A stretch of DNA of 64,000 bases, taken from contig AP024710.1 of the NCBI GenBank assembly GCA_024363285.1, positions 248,001-312,000 on the forward strand, written 5' to 3'. Origin of the DNA: Leptolinea sp. HRD-7. GTDB lineage: Bacteria; Chloroflexota; Anaerolineae; Anaerolineales; Anaerolineaceae. The notes under the pieces are model-generated. The model worked only from the letters and a program-made list of their open reading frames with translations. It was not told the origin of the DNA and did not search any database. A program made the translations under genes and the position numbers. Positions 53,769 through 62,566 of this stretch are shown here, in pieces (the stretch's first letter is position 1; each line of letters opens with the position of its first letter).

Positions 53769-53774
53769 ATTTTA
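53769..53774 (-). promoter_or_regulatory. TAAAAT -10 box, 6 nt before the rsgA ATG (leaderless start)
   Basis: On the minus strand TAAAAT, then CATGGA, then ATG. No RBS. Confidence 0.5.
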
Positions 53775-53861
53775 CTATAAGGAAATCGCGTTTTCGTCAC
53801 ATTTGTATAATAGATCAGGTGAGTACTATCTGTTTGAAAACTGTTTCCAATTGAGAGTATT

Positions 53862-54935
53862 ATGAAAAAATTTTATGAAACCATCAAACAACTGATTGAC
53901 AGTGGAGAAGATTTTTCCATCGCTACCCTGTTTGGCAAAATCGGTTCTACCCCGCGAACCGGTGGCGCGAAAATGATCGTCCGCGCCGATGGGTCGATTT
54001 TCGGCTCAGTCGGAGGAGGAAGGTTGGAGGCGGCCGCGATTGAACTGGCTCGTGATGCCATTGCCAAAAAGGAGACCTTTATTCAGGTCTTTGAACTAAC
54101 CGGTAAAGACGCGTCCGCATCCGATATGATCTGCGGCGGACACGGCGAGATTTTGATCGAATATGTAAGCGCGGAAGATATCAATCAACGCAATATTTAT
54201 GAAGATGTGCTGGATGTGATCACCAGGCGGGAAAAAGGCTGGCTTATCACCATTATTGATAACAAACCTCCGACAGGCACCCCGGTAAAAAGCCAGAAGT
54301 GCCTTGTCCGCCAGGATAGGACCCTGGTAGGTAATATTCATTGCCAACCTGATTTGTTGGACCATCTCATCAACGAACCAACCAAAGTCACTCTACATTC
54401 CGAAGTGAATAATAACCAGCGGCTTCTGGTAGAACCCCTGCGTGTGGGTGGTACTCTGATCATTTTCGGCGCCGGGCACGTGTCACAGAAAATCGCACCG
54501 CTTGCCGAGGGTGTGGGATTCCGTACCCTGGTTATGGATGACCGCCCCGATTTTGCCAACGCGGAGCGTTTCCCCGCTCCTGTTGAAACCCGGGTGATAG
54601 AAGATTTCACCAGATTGCCCGATCTGGAGATTGACGATGACACCTACCTGGTGATCGTCACCCGGGGACATTTATTTGATAAGGATGTTCTGGCACAGGT
54701 ACTGCGAAGCGGCGCAGCGTATATTGGAATGATCGGCAGCCGAACTAAGCGTGAATTGATTTACAGAGAATTGATGGAACGCGGCTTTTCAGAAGATGAA
54801 TTACGCAGGGTTTATTGCCCGATCGGTACACCGATTCAAGCTGAAACACCGGAAGAGCTTGGGATCAGCATCGTAGGCGAATTAATCAAAGTTCGGGCTG
54901 AACGGGGCAAAGATAACATAAACATAAAAAAATAA
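53862..54935 (+). CDS. XdhC/CoxI family protein
   Basis: 357 residues. Two-domain protein: N-terminal XdhC/CoxI domain (FGKIGSTPRTGGAKMIVRADGSIFGSVGGGRLEA, ICGGHGEILIEY) and a C-terminal Rossmann XdhC_C domain (LIIFGAGHVSQKIAPLAEGVGFRTLVMDDRPDFA, YIGMIGSRTKRELIYREL). Family members insert the sulfurated molybdenum cofactor into xanthine dehydrogenase-type enzymes. No molybdoenzyme is in this window, so its partner is elsewhere. GAGAG lies before the ATG. Confidence 0.9.
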   Translation: MKKFYETIKQLIDSGEDFSIATLFGKIGSTPRTGGAKMIVRADGSIFGSVGGGRLEAAAIELARDAIAKKETFIQVFELTGKDASASDMICGGHGEILIEYVSAEDINQRNIYEDVLDVITRREKGWLITIIDNKPPTGTPVKSQKCLVRQDRTLVGNIHCQPDLLDHLINEPTKVTLHSEVNNNQRLLVEPLRVGGTLIIFGAGHVSQKIAPLAEGVGFRTLVMDDRPDFANAERFPAPVETRVIEDFTRLPDLEIDDDTYLVIVTRGHLFDKDVLAQVLRSGAAYIGMIGSRTKRELIYRELMERGFSEDELRRVYCPIGTPIQAETPEELGISIVGELIKVRAERGKDNINIKK

Positions 54936-54994
54936 AAGAACTTCCAGCCGGACCATACTCTTGCGTACCATAAGACCCTTATACCCATTAACGA

Positions 54995-55074
54995 AGAGAA
55001 CCCCCTTGCGGGGGCTCTCCCGTTCGCTGCGGTATCCTTTATCGTAAAACGAGGAGGGATGCCGCAGCGAAACG
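54995..55074. repeat. Two adjacent large hairpins, intergenic palindromic element
   Basis: Hairpin A: GAGA-CCCCC-TTGC-GGGGG-TCTC (54996-55019) with a small internal mismatch. Hairpin B: CGTTCGCTGCGGTATCC (55021-55037) pairs with GGATGCCGCAGCGAAACG (55057-55074), one bulge and one wobble, 19-nt loop. No ORF in 54936-55219. It could be a repetitive palindromic element or a structured RNA; no convincing U-run follows either hairpin. Confidence 0.5.
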
Positions 55075-55219
55075 TTTGGAACTCATACTATCATTCATGT
55101 TAGGCACCACCTCCTCACGTTAGAATGGCGAAGGATGGGGATGGAGTATTGTTTCAATTAGTATTTCATAGATAAATTGCTGTGTCAAGTAAAAAACGTA
55201 TAAGTATAATGATGCAATT

Positions 55220-56026
55220 ATGTCTGATCATCTTTTTTCTCTACGCCGTAATCGCTTCGCTCTGGCAGGTATTTTTTTGTTCAGTATTGTTCTGGCCGTC
55301 TGGTTTAGTCTTACACCAGAAGGATTACTTGGAAAAGCGGATGCTATCGGTTATGCGGTCTGTCACCGCATATCAGCCCGGTCATTCTTCCTGGGTGAAA
55401 GGCAGCTTCCATTATGTGCTCGCTGCTCGGGAATGTATCTGGGAGCTTTCACCGGTTTTATTTTTCACATTTATAAAGGCCGAAAAGGAGGTCTGCCGCC
55501 AAGAAAAATTTTGTTATCTCTTGGATTTCTGCTAATCCTGTTTGGAATTGATGGTGTGAATTCGTATCTACATCTTTTTCCCAATTTCCCATCTGTCTAC
55601 GAACCCAATAATGTTCTTCGGGTGATAACCGGCACGGGTGTGGGTATTGGGATGGCAGCCATGTTGATGCCGATCGTTCATCAGAGTTTGTGGGTTGACT
55701 GGAACACCACTCCCGCCATCAGCGGTTGGCGTGACTTTCTAGTTCTGCTGGTAAGCGCGTACTGCTTATCTGCCCTGATGCTGACAGATAATCCGTTGAT
55801 CCTGTACCCTCTGGCGTTGATCTCTTCAAGCACGGTTATATTTATTCTTGGCTTGATCTACACCATCATCTGGATCATGCTCTTTAAAAAAGAAAATGCC
55901 TTCACCCGCTGGTTTGAAGTGATCGGTTACCTAGGATTGGGATTCGGGTTGGCTGTTTTCCAGATACTGGCCATCGATCTGTTCCGGCTGGTTCTCACCG
56001 GATCGTGGAATGGGTTTAACTTTTAA
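55220..56026 (+). CDS. DUF2085 family membrane protein
   Basis: 268 residues, about seven hydrophobic segments. The DUF2085 signature is CHRISARSFFLGERQLPLCARCSGMYLGAFTG at about 48-79, with three Cys and a His that may bind metal. Function unknown. TATAAT lies 9 nt before the ATG, so the leader is at most a few nucleotides. A DUF4126 membrane protein follows. Confidence 0.83.
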   Translation: MSDHLFSLRRNRFALAGIFLFSIVLAVWFSLTPEGLLGKADAIGYAVCHRISARSFFLGERQLPLCARCSGMYLGAFTGFIFHIYKGRKGGLPPRKILLSLGFLLILFGIDGVNSYLHLFPNFPSVYEPNNVLRVITGTGVGIGMAAMLMPIVHQSLWVDWNTTPAISGWRDFLVLLVSAYCLSALMLTDNPLILYPLALISSSTVIFILGLIYTIIWIMLFKKENAFTRWFEVIGYLGLGFGLAVFQILAIDLFRLVLTGSWNGFNF

Positions 56027-56070
56027 TAAGATTTTACGTATAGTATAGTAGTAAAGAGATTGGAGGATCG

Positions 56071-56643
56071 ATGGAAATAATCAATATTTTTTCCGCGTTC
56101 GGGCTTTCAGCCAGCGCAGGTTTGAACGCCTACATTCCATTGCTGACCATCGCGCTGCTCGCGAAATTCACCAACCTTATCCAGCTTCGTGAACCATGGA
56201 ATGCCTTAACGGACTGGTGGATTATTGGTATCCTGGTCTTTTTGAGCATCATAGAGTTTTTTGCCGATAAAGTCCCGGCGGTAAACCATGTCAATGATGT
56301 TATCCAGACCTTCGTGCGGCCTGCCGCAGGCGCTGTGGCATTCGCGGCCAGTGCCAATATCGTCACTGACGTGCATCCCGTTCTGGCTTTAGGTCTTGGT
56401 CTGTTAATTTCCGGCACCGTTCACGCCGCTAAATCAGGCCTGATGCGTCCGGCCGTCACCGCCACAACCGGGGGCGCGGGGAATGTCCCCGTTTCAATGG
56501 CGGAGGATTTCGTCTCATTTGTGATCTCGGTTCTGGCCGTCGTTGTTCCTGTAATTATTGCCGCCATTATCATCCTGATCACGGCATGGATCATTTTCCG
56601 GTGGCGGCATCATTCAGATAACCGTTCGCATACGGCCGCATAA
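56071..56643 (+). CDS. DUF4126 family membrane protein
   Basis: 190 residues, four to five hydrophobic segments. FGLSASAGLNAYIPLLTIALLAKFT is the family opening, and ADKVPAVNHVNDVIQTFVRPAAGAVAFA the second motif. The C-terminal helix is followed by a His-rich basic tail. Function unknown. TTGGAGGATCG precedes the ATG. First of three small membrane protein genes in a row. Confidence 0.85.
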   Translation: MEIINIFSAFGLSASAGLNAYIPLLTIALLAKFTNLIQLREPWNALTDWWIIGILVFLSIIEFFADKVPAVNHVNDVIQTFVRPAAGAVAFAASANIVTDVHPVLALGLGLLISGTVHAAKSGLMRPAVTATTGGAGNVPVSMAEDFVSFVISVLAVVVPVIIAAIIILITAWIIFRWRHHSDNRSHTAA

Positions 56644-56682
56644 TTTTGTACAATATAATTGATCATATGCATTGGAGTCATC

Positions 56683-57006
56683 GTGAATAACTCTTCATAC
56701 CCGCAACCCCCTCAAATTGTTGAAACCAATGGCTGGGCCATTTTCAGTCTGATTGCCGGTATACTTGGCTGGCTGGGTGTATTCGGACTGGGCGGCCTGG
56801 CAGCCATCATCACCGGGCACATTGCCAAAAATGAGATCCGGAATAGCGGCGGTAGAAAAGGCGGCGATGGATTTGCCACTGCCGGCCTGGTATTGGGATA
56901 TTTGAATGTCGGTCTGACACTTCTGGGCGGTTGTCTGGCCGTTCTCATTTTCGGCGGCCTGATCAGCATGCCGATTTTTTGCGCCCCGTTCATGAATGGA
57001 ATGTAA
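56683..57006 (+). CDS. DUF4190 family small membrane protein
   Basis: 107 residues with two hydrophobic hairpins. NGWAIFSLIAGILGWLGVFGLGGLAAIITGHIAKNEIR and GDGFATAGLVLGYLNVGLTLL are the DUF4190 signature. GTG at 56683 is preferred (GGAG 6 nt upstream); an ATG at 56659 in the same frame has no RBS. Function unknown. Confidence 0.8.
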   Translation: MNNSSYPQPPQIVETNGWAIFSLIAGILGWLGVFGLGGLAAIITGHIAKNEIRNSGGRKGGDGFATAGLVLGYLNVGLTLLGGCLAVLIFGGLISMPIFCAPFMNGM

Positions 57007-57027
57007 ATCTTTTTAAGGAGAATAGCC

Positions 57028-57288
57028 ATGGGAGAAATTCCTGCCCCACCCCCCGTCCCCCCTGTACCTGGATCAGTCCCTGAATCGGAATCACCCAACC
57101 TGCCACCAGCAATGCCGCAGGGAGCGAAAAAATCCAGCAAAACCTGGATCATTGTGCTGGTTGTTGTGATCGCCCTTTGCTGTTTATGCTCCTGTCTGGG
57201 AGTGGGTCTTTACCTGTGGAATAATGGCGATCAGATCATGAATGAAATCCAGATAGAATCTGGTTTACTATTGCCCCTGCTGGCCTGA
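57028..57288 (+). CDS. Small Pro-rich single-span membrane protein
   Basis: 86 residues. Pro-rich N-terminus (MGEIPAPPPVPPVPGS...), one transmembrane helix at about 41-66 (WIIVLVVVIALCCLCSCLGVGLYLW) with a Cys cluster, and a short tail. No family recognised. AAGGAGA precedes the ATG, 21 nt after the DUF4190 gene. Confidence 0.65.
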   Translation: MGEIPAPPPVPPVPGSVPESESPNLPPAMPQGAKKSSKTWIIVLVVVIALCCLCSCLGVGLYLWNNGDQIMNEIQIESGLLLPLLA

Positions 57289-57307
57289 AAATTTCGTTGC
57301 TCACAAG

Positions 57308-57338
57308 AAACCGTGGATCAAGATGATTCACGGTTTTT
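57308..57338. terminator. Terminator between convergent genes
   Basis: AAACCGTG (57308-57315) and CACGGTTT (57329-57336) with inner pairing ATC/GAT, followed by TT on the plus strand. It serves the small membrane protein gene (+) and possibly the DUF402 gene (-). Confidence 0.75.
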
Positions 57339-57342
57339 CGTT

Positions 57343-57810
57343 TTAATATGTCTTTTGTTCAAAAATAGACATCAATTCTTTCAACGCTTCCCGGGCTTTT
57401 TGTTTATTGCTTTCACTCAAAGTCAGTTCGTCAAATTCATCCTCGTCAAGAACTAAAAGACGTCCATCGGGATAAACTAGCAGATCCAACGCCAGATCAA
57501 CATAACTGACCCGGCCATTAACAAACTCTGCCGGGTAGGTTACATTGCAATACCAACCTTTCAGCCTGTCAGTCTCAAGATCGTGAATTTCAAAGATGTT
57601 ATACCAGCGATCGAAATAATACGTCTCAATGAACCTGTCACCGTTTACCAGGTTGATACCATGAAACGGCCGACTGCCGCCATTGAAAAACGCTTCAATC
57701 ATTATACTTTCCGCTGATTGTTCGAGAATTCGGCCCTCATACCGCCATACTTCTTCGCGGGCGGTGTTCAATTTTATTACCTGAATATCCGGGATAAATG
57801 CTACAGGCAT
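57343..57810 (-). CDS. DUF402 domain protein in the thiamine operon (possible nucleotide or thiamine phosphate phosphohydrolase)
   Basis: 155 residues, beta-barrel DUF402 fold: EEVWRYEGRILEQSAESIMIEAFF, GDRFIETYYFDRWYNIFEIHD, LKGWYCNVTYPAEF, and VDLALDLLVYPDGRLLVLDEDEFDE with the acidic metal-binding residues of nucleoside di/triphosphatases (Ntdp/FomD type). It overlaps the end of thiQ by 10 nt and is the last gene of the TPP-riboswitch operon, so it is co-expressed with thiamine uptake. A role on thiamine phosphates is an inference from this context; known relatives act on nucleotides. Confidence 0.82.
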   Translation of the reverse strand: MPVAFIPDIQVIKLNTAREEVWRYEGRILEQSAESIMIEAFFNGGSRPFHGINLVNGDRFIETYYFDRWYNIFEIHDLETDRLKGWYCNVTYPAEFVNGRVSYVDLALDLLVYPDGRLLVLDEDEFDELTLSESNKQKAREALKELMSIFEQKTY

Positions 57811-58862
57811 TGGACCTCTTCTGAGGGATAATGGATTGTCACCTTATCTCCAGAGTTAAACCGCGCTTGCGACACAAACTGAAGTGTGTGTGTGTTCGTC
57901 TGAACAGTCAACCGGTATTTTCCTTCCAGAAAAACAGACTCTGATACCGTTCCATGCAGATTTAAACCGGGTTGACCGGGATCGGGCGCATCACATTCTC
58001 GGTGAATTTTCAAACCGGGAACATCGGGCAGTAACAACAGGTTGACCCTGCCGCCAGCCTCCGGCAAAGGTTTACATTCCGGCATGTTGACTATGCAACC
58101 AGAAACAGAAACCGTTCGGTTCGAGGGAGAGACCACGCTGCCTGATAATACGTTTCCCAATCCGAGAAAACCCGCCACCCAGAGTGAGCCGGGGTGACGG
58201 TAAACATCTTCCGGAGCGCCGATCTGCTCGATCTCTCCGGCATTTAACATGATCAGCCGATCGGCAATGGAAAACGCTTCCTCTTGATCATGCGTGACGT
58301 AGATTACCGGTATATTCGCCTTACGAATGATACGGCGCAATTCATCCAGCAATGACTGCTTCAGCGTGCGGTCCAGAGCGCCAAGTGGTTCATCGAGCAT
58401 TAACAATTTCGGTCGCGGGGCCAGTGCTCGTGCCAGCGCGATGCGCTGTTGCTCACCGCCCGATAGGTCTGTCACCCGCCGACGGGCAAAGTCTGCCATG
58501 TGAACCAGTTCGAGCATCTCCATTGTACGTGAGTGAATGGTATCCGCCGGCAGATTTTGCATGCGCAACCCGAACGCCACGTTTTGTTCCACTGACCGGT
58601 GGGGGAACAGGGCGTAATCCTGAAACATCAAACTGAAGCCGCGTTCATGAACAGGAGTATTTAAAAGGTCAACTCCATCCCATAAGACTGTCCCCGATTC
58701 CGGCTGTTCAAGCCCGGCAATGATCCGCAGCAGTGTGCTCTTTCCGCTTCCAGACCTGCCCAGCAGACATACAGTTTCGCCGGAATCAACAGAAAAAGAA
58801 ACACCCTTCAGCAGTGGAGCATTATCGTATGATTTATAAATCTTTCGAACATCAAGCGGCAT
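57801..58862 (-). CDS. thiQ: Thiamine ABC transporter ATP-binding protein (ThiQ-like)
   Basis: 353 residues. ABC ATPase with Walker A LGRSGSGKSTLL, Q-loop, signature LSGGEQQRIALARAL and Walker B LLMLDEPLGALD; the C-terminal 100 residues form a TOBE-like domain. It resembles spermidine/iron-type importers; thiamine is assigned from the TPP riboswitch and the thiB- and thiP-like genes upstream. It starts 21 nt after thiP and overlaps the DUF402 gene by 10 nt. Confidence 0.85.
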   Translation of the reverse strand: MPLDVRKIYKSYDNAPLLKGVSFSVDSGETVCLLGRSGSGKSTLLRIIAGLEQPESGTVLWDGVDLLNTPVHERGFSLMFQDYALFPHRSVEQNVAFGLRMQNLPADTIHSRTMEMLELVHMADFARRRVTDLSGGEQQRIALARALAPRPKLLMLDEPLGALDRTLKQSLLDELRRIIRKANIPVIYVTHDQEEAFSIADRLIMLNAGEIEQIGAPEDVYRHPGSLWVAGFLGLGNVLSGSVVSPSNRTVSVSGCIVNMPECKPLPEAGGRVNLLLLPDVPGLKIHRECDAPDPGQPGLNLHGTVSESVFLEGKYRLTVQTNTHTLQFVSQARFNSGDKVTIHYPSEEVQCL

Positions 58863-58883
58863 AATCTGTACCGAATTGTAGAT

Positions 58884-60650
58884 TCAGGATTGGTCAAAGG
58901 AGAAGACTTTCCATTTCTCCATCAAGAGTATACCCGTAAGACAGACAATCATCAGGAAAGTGGCCATTGCCATTGCCTGACCGTAATTCAACGCCCCGGG
59001 TTGAGAAAGGAAACGGTAAATCGCCACCGGCAATGTGGGCACTTCAGGACGAGATAGAAATGAGGTGGCTCCAAACTCACCCAATGATATGGTGAATGAG
59101 AAAATAGCGGAAACCAACGCGCTTCGGGCAATGATCGGCCAGTCCACTTCCAGCCATACGCGCGCAGGCGAAGCGCCCAACGTGGCCGCCGCCTGGTGCA
59201 AAGATTCCGGAATGGATTCCAACGCCGGGGCAATGGTGCGGATGACAAAAGGAAGCGCCACAAGGCTGTGTGCTATGGGAATGAACAAAGGGAAGCTGCG
59301 GATATCCAGAGGCGGCCGGTTGAAAACCAGGATGTACCCCAATCCTAATGTGACCGCCGACGTGCCCAGCGGCAGCATCAGCAAACCGTCCATCACCCGG
59401 GTAAAGAGGTTCTTTCGTTTTAATGCCAGCGAAGCCATTAAACCCAGGCTTCCGGCTATCAACACTGTCTCCCCGGCATACACCAGTGAATTCACCGCAG
59501 CTTTTACCGGTGGTACATAGAAAATGGACTGCCGGCGGTTGATGAACAATTCGCGGTAGTAATCCAGCGTCAGCCCGGTGTTGACCGCCGTGCGCTGGCC
59601 GCGTTCCGCCTCAAGCCGGGTGACAGACCGCGCGGCCAGAGAAGCCAACGGAAGGACGAAAAGCACCACAAGCCCGGCAACCAGTAAAGCGAGAACCAGA
59701 TTTTGCCGCCAATTCGCCGCTCGGTTGTGACTGGCTTCACGGATGCGGGGAACCAGCGGGATTTGAACCTGGCGGTTTACCCGTGTGTATGCAACGCCAA
59801 TCAGAACGGTACATAGCAACTGAAGAATTGAGATAATGCTGGCCATGGGCAAGTTCAGACGCTGCATCGCCTGGTAATAGACCTCAGTCTCCAGTGTGGA
59901 AAACCCGGGGCCGCCCAACATAAGGATCACACCAAAACTGGTGAAATCAAACAAGAATACCAGCACCGCGGAAGCCAGAATAGAAGGCATTAATAGCGGC
60001 AGCGTGATCTCCCGAAAGGCGATCCACGGCGACGCGCCGAGCATCCGCGCCGCGTCTGGTAAACGGGTATCTAACTTCTCCCACGCGCTTCCGGTTACCC
60101 GTATCACCACCGCCGTGTTGTAAAACACATGCGCCAGCAGAATAGCCTGCAGTGTGTTCACAATATTGATCGGCGGTATGCTTGTGTGTGCCAGCGCCAT
60201 CCAGATCAAATTGAACCATCCGCGGGGCCCGTACAGCGCGTTGATCGCCGCCGCGGCCACCACGGTCGGTAGGATGAACGGCAGGGTGGTCAACCCGCGC
60301 AGGATGGATTTTAACGGGAAGTCAAAGCGGGTAAACAGGTAGGCGGACGGCAACCCAATAGCCAGCGTCAAAACGGTTGACAGGGCTGCCTGCCAAAGAG
60401 TGAATCCCAGCGGCTGTATCACCCGATTCCAATTCATGGCGGTATAAGAAGCCGCTTGCCACGATTCGTGGAATACCGCCCCAAGGGGATAAAAATAAAA
60501 GAACAACAGGAACGCGCCGGGGAAAAGCCATAACAGCAGGGATTGAACTAAAACTCTCTGCGTAGGCCGGTGGGCAGGTGTTATCGCCTGCCCACTGAAG
60601 CCATTGGCATTTATTACGTCAGATTTCCCGGAAGTCATTTCTGGTTTCAT
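58884..60650 (-). CDS. thiP: Thiamine ABC transporter permease (ThiP-like, two fused domains)
   Basis: 588 residues with about twelve hydrophobic segments arranged as two homologous permease halves. Each half carries an EAA loop: DAARMLGASPWIAFREITLPLL and QAAATLGASPARVWLEVDWPII. The fused layout matches ThiP/FbpB-type importers. Starts 7 nt after the thiB stop. Thiamine assignment comes from operon context. Confidence 0.87.
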   Translation of the reverse strand: MKPEMTSGKSDVINANGFSGQAITPAHRPTQRVLVQSLLLWLFPGAFLLFFYFYPLGAVFHESWQAASYTAMNWNRVIQPLGFTLWQAALSTVLTLAIGLPSAYLFTRFDFPLKSILRGLTTLPFILPTVVAAAAINALYGPRGWFNLIWMALAHTSIPPINIVNTLQAILLAHVFYNTAVVIRVTGSAWEKLDTRLPDAARMLGASPWIAFREITLPLLMPSILASAVLVFLFDFTSFGVILMLGGPGFSTLETEVYYQAMQRLNLPMASIISILQLLCTVLIGVAYTRVNRQVQIPLVPRIREASHNRAANWRQNLVLALLVAGLVVLFVLPLASLAARSVTRLEAERGQRTAVNTGLTLDYYRELFINRRQSIFYVPPVKAAVNSLVYAGETVLIAGSLGLMASLALKRKNLFTRVMDGLLMLPLGTSAVTLGLGYILVFNRPPLDIRSFPLFIPIAHSLVALPFVIRTIAPALESIPESLHQAAATLGASPARVWLEVDWPIIARSALVSAIFSFTISLGEFGATSFLSRPEVPTLPVAIYRFLSQPGALNYGQAMAMATFLMIVCLTGILLMEKWKVFSFDQS

Positions 60651-60656
60651 TCGTCG

Positions 60657-61838
60657 TTATTTCAGTACGGCTTCTTCCCAGGTTTCTATCCATGTCTCAC
60701 GGTTTTCGGCGATCTCTTCTGGATTCAGCATGGCGGGTTCTTCCGGTATCTGGTTGTATTTGACAAATTCATCGGGTAAGACGGCGTTCTTGTTTGCCGG
60801 GAAAACGAACATCTGCAGTGGAATATCATTTTGAAATTCAAGTCCGGTCATGAAATCAATGAACTTTTCGGCCAGAGCGCGTTTCGCGGTACCTTTCAGA
60901 ATTCCGGCAAATTCAACCTGCCGGAAGCACATATTCGGGCCAACCAGCGAGGCCGTGGGTGCGTCTTCCGGTTTCGGGTCCGCGTACACCACTTCAACTG
61001 CCGGGCTGGTGCCATACGAGACCGTCATCGGGCGGGGACCTTTACCGCTGGAGCCGCTGAAATGCGTGTAATACGCAGCTTCCCAATCATTTACCACCAG
61101 AACGTCGTTCCTTTTCAATGATTTCCAGTAGTCGACGAAATTCTCCACGCCGAATTCTTTAATGGTGGCCAGCATAAAAGCGAGTCCGGGTGAACTGGTG
61201 GCGGGGCTTTCAACTACCAACAGGCCTTTATATTCGGGCCTGGTCAGGTCAAGCAGAGATTGCGGCAGGGGAAGAGCTTTTTCAGCAAAGTAGGCTTTAT
61301 CATAGTTGATGCACACGTCACCGTAATCTACAGGCGTCAACAGGTTATCTTTGGCCAGCTTAAGTTCGTCTGGTATGTCCTTCAGGTTGGGAGACATGTA
61401 TGCTTCAAGAATGTCGCCTTTCTCTGCGCGTGAAAGGAACGTGTTGTCTACCCCGTAGATTACATCTGCCATCGGCGCTTCTTTTGAAAGGATGGCACGA
61501 TTGACTGTAGCTCCGGCATCCCCACCCTTGATGAAGCTCAATTTCACATTGTTTTCCTTCTCGAAATTAGCAATTACACCTTCGCTCGCTGAGAACGAAT
61601 CGTGAGTGAGGATGGTGAGGGTTTCAGGCTCTACCGCGGCAGATGCCCCTTCAACGACAGACGCGGCTTCCGGGGTTGCCGTTTCACTCACGGGGGTTTG
61701 GGTTGCCAGTTCAACCAGAGCAGCTTCAACTGTTGGAACGTCCGCTGCTGTTTGGGTTGGGATAGCGGTGACACCCGGCGCGCAGCCGGCTATCACCACT
61801 AACCCGGCAATCATAATCATAAATAATGCCTTTTTCAT
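60657..61838 (-). CDS. thiB: Thiamine ABC transporter substrate-binding lipoprotein (ThiB-like)
   Basis: 393 residues. Lipoprotein signal with lipobox VIAGC (Cys19), a linker of about 50 residues rich in Thr, Pro and Ala, and a type-2 periplasmic binding fold: LTILTHDSFSASEGVIANFEKENNV, AILSKEAPMADVIYGVDNTFLSRA, and GDVCINYDKAYFAEKALPLPQSLLDLT, matching the thiamine-binding TbpA/ThiB group. AGGAG precedes the ATG. In this monoderm-like lineage it would be anchored to the outer face of the membrane. Confidence 0.88.
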   Translation of the reverse strand: MKKALFMIMIAGLVVIAGCAPGVTAIPTQTAADVPTVEAALVELATQTPVSETATPEAASVVEGASAAVEPETLTILTHDSFSASEGVIANFEKENNVKLSFIKGGDAGATVNRAILSKEAPMADVIYGVDNTFLSRAEKGDILEAYMSPNLKDIPDELKLAKDNLLTPVDYGDVCINYDKAYFAEKALPLPQSLLDLTRPEYKGLLVVESPATSSPGLAFMLATIKEFGVENFVDYWKSLKRNDVLVVNDWEAAYYTHFSGSSGKGPRPMTVSYGTSPAVEVVYADPKPEDAPTASLVGPNMCFRQVEFAGILKGTAKRALAEKFIDFMTGLEFQNDIPLQMFVFPANKNAVLPDEFVKYNQIPEEPAMLNPEEIAENRETWIETWEEAVLK

Positions 61839-61849
61839 TTCAAACTCCT

Positions 61850-62509
61850 CTAATTAGTACCCGGATCGGATTGCCGGGTGTGTATACAAATTAATAAGCC
61901 GCGTGACAAGGATACGCGCGCGCGGCCGTTGATCATCACATTACTGATCCCGCGTGTCTTTTCCGGGAATAATTTCTCATAATTCAACGGGTATTTAAGG
62001 CCAAATGTTTTAACATCATAAACCGGGTCTCCCAACGGTAGAAGAGAGACTACGTCACCCGCCTGCCCGGTTATTTCGGCCTCTGAAGCGATCAGAAACA
62101 CTTCTTCCAGCCCATCATCCAGACGTATCGAAACAGACGGGTAAGCTGGCTGTTGGAGTAAAAATACATTTCCCAGCGTTTGGTCAAGCCGGCCGCCCAG
62201 CGCACCCCCGATCACGATCTGAAGACAGCCTTCTCCTACAGCCTGATCAATGGCCAGTTGAAGATCAGTTTCATCTTTATCCACTGGAAACCGCACTATG
62301 CGCACACCATGAGCACGTGCATCCTCAATATCTTCCGTCGTAACGGAATCCAGGTCGCCCAGCAGGATATGAGGTTGAAGGCCAATCGCCTTGAAGTGAC
62401 GTAGTCCTCCGTCAGCGGCGATCAACAGGTCATCCGTTTGCAGGCAGGCTTTCAGGCGCGTGTAATCCATCACATCGCCGTTGGCCAGTATATATGCCCG
62501 TTTTCCCAT
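61850..62509 (-). CDS. thiN: Thiamine pyrophosphokinase
   Basis: 219 residues. Converts imported thiamine to thiamine pyrophosphate with ATP. ILANGDVMDYTRL, IAADGGLRHFKAIGLQPHILLGDLDSV and FPVDKDETDLQLAIDQAVGEGCLQIVIGGALGGRLDQTLGNVFLL are the catalytic and thiamine-binding parts. First gene after the TPP riboswitch. The ATG at 62509 is 12-13 nt after GGAGG, which is part of the riboswitch hairpin. The product both uses and, through TPP, represses the operon. Confidence 0.93.
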   Translation of the reverse strand: MGKRAYILANGDVMDYTRLKACLQTDDLLIAADGGLRHFKAIGLQPHILLGDLDSVTTEDIEDARAHGVRIVRFPVDKDETDLQLAIDQAVGEGCLQIVIGGALGGRLDQTLGNVFLLQQPAYPSVSIRLDDGLEEVFLIASEAEITGQAGDVVSLLPLGDPVYDVKTFGLKYPLNYEKLFPEKTRGISNVMINGRARVSLSRGLLICIHTRQSDPGTN

Positions 62510-62515
62510 ATATGC

Positions 62516-62545
62516 AAAACACCCTCCGCCGGTTGGGGAGGGTGT
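62516..62545 (-). terminator. Expression-platform hairpin of the TPP riboswitch
   Basis: On the minus strand ACACCCTCC (62545-62537), 9-nt loop, GGAGGGTGT (62527-62519) and TTTT. The 3' arm also contains the GGAGG ahead of the thiN ATG, so it can both terminate and hide the RBS. The 5' arm can pair instead with GGGAGG at the 3' end of the aptamer. Confidence 0.72.
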
Positions 62546-62566
62546 TGATGGCTTTCGCTACGTATA

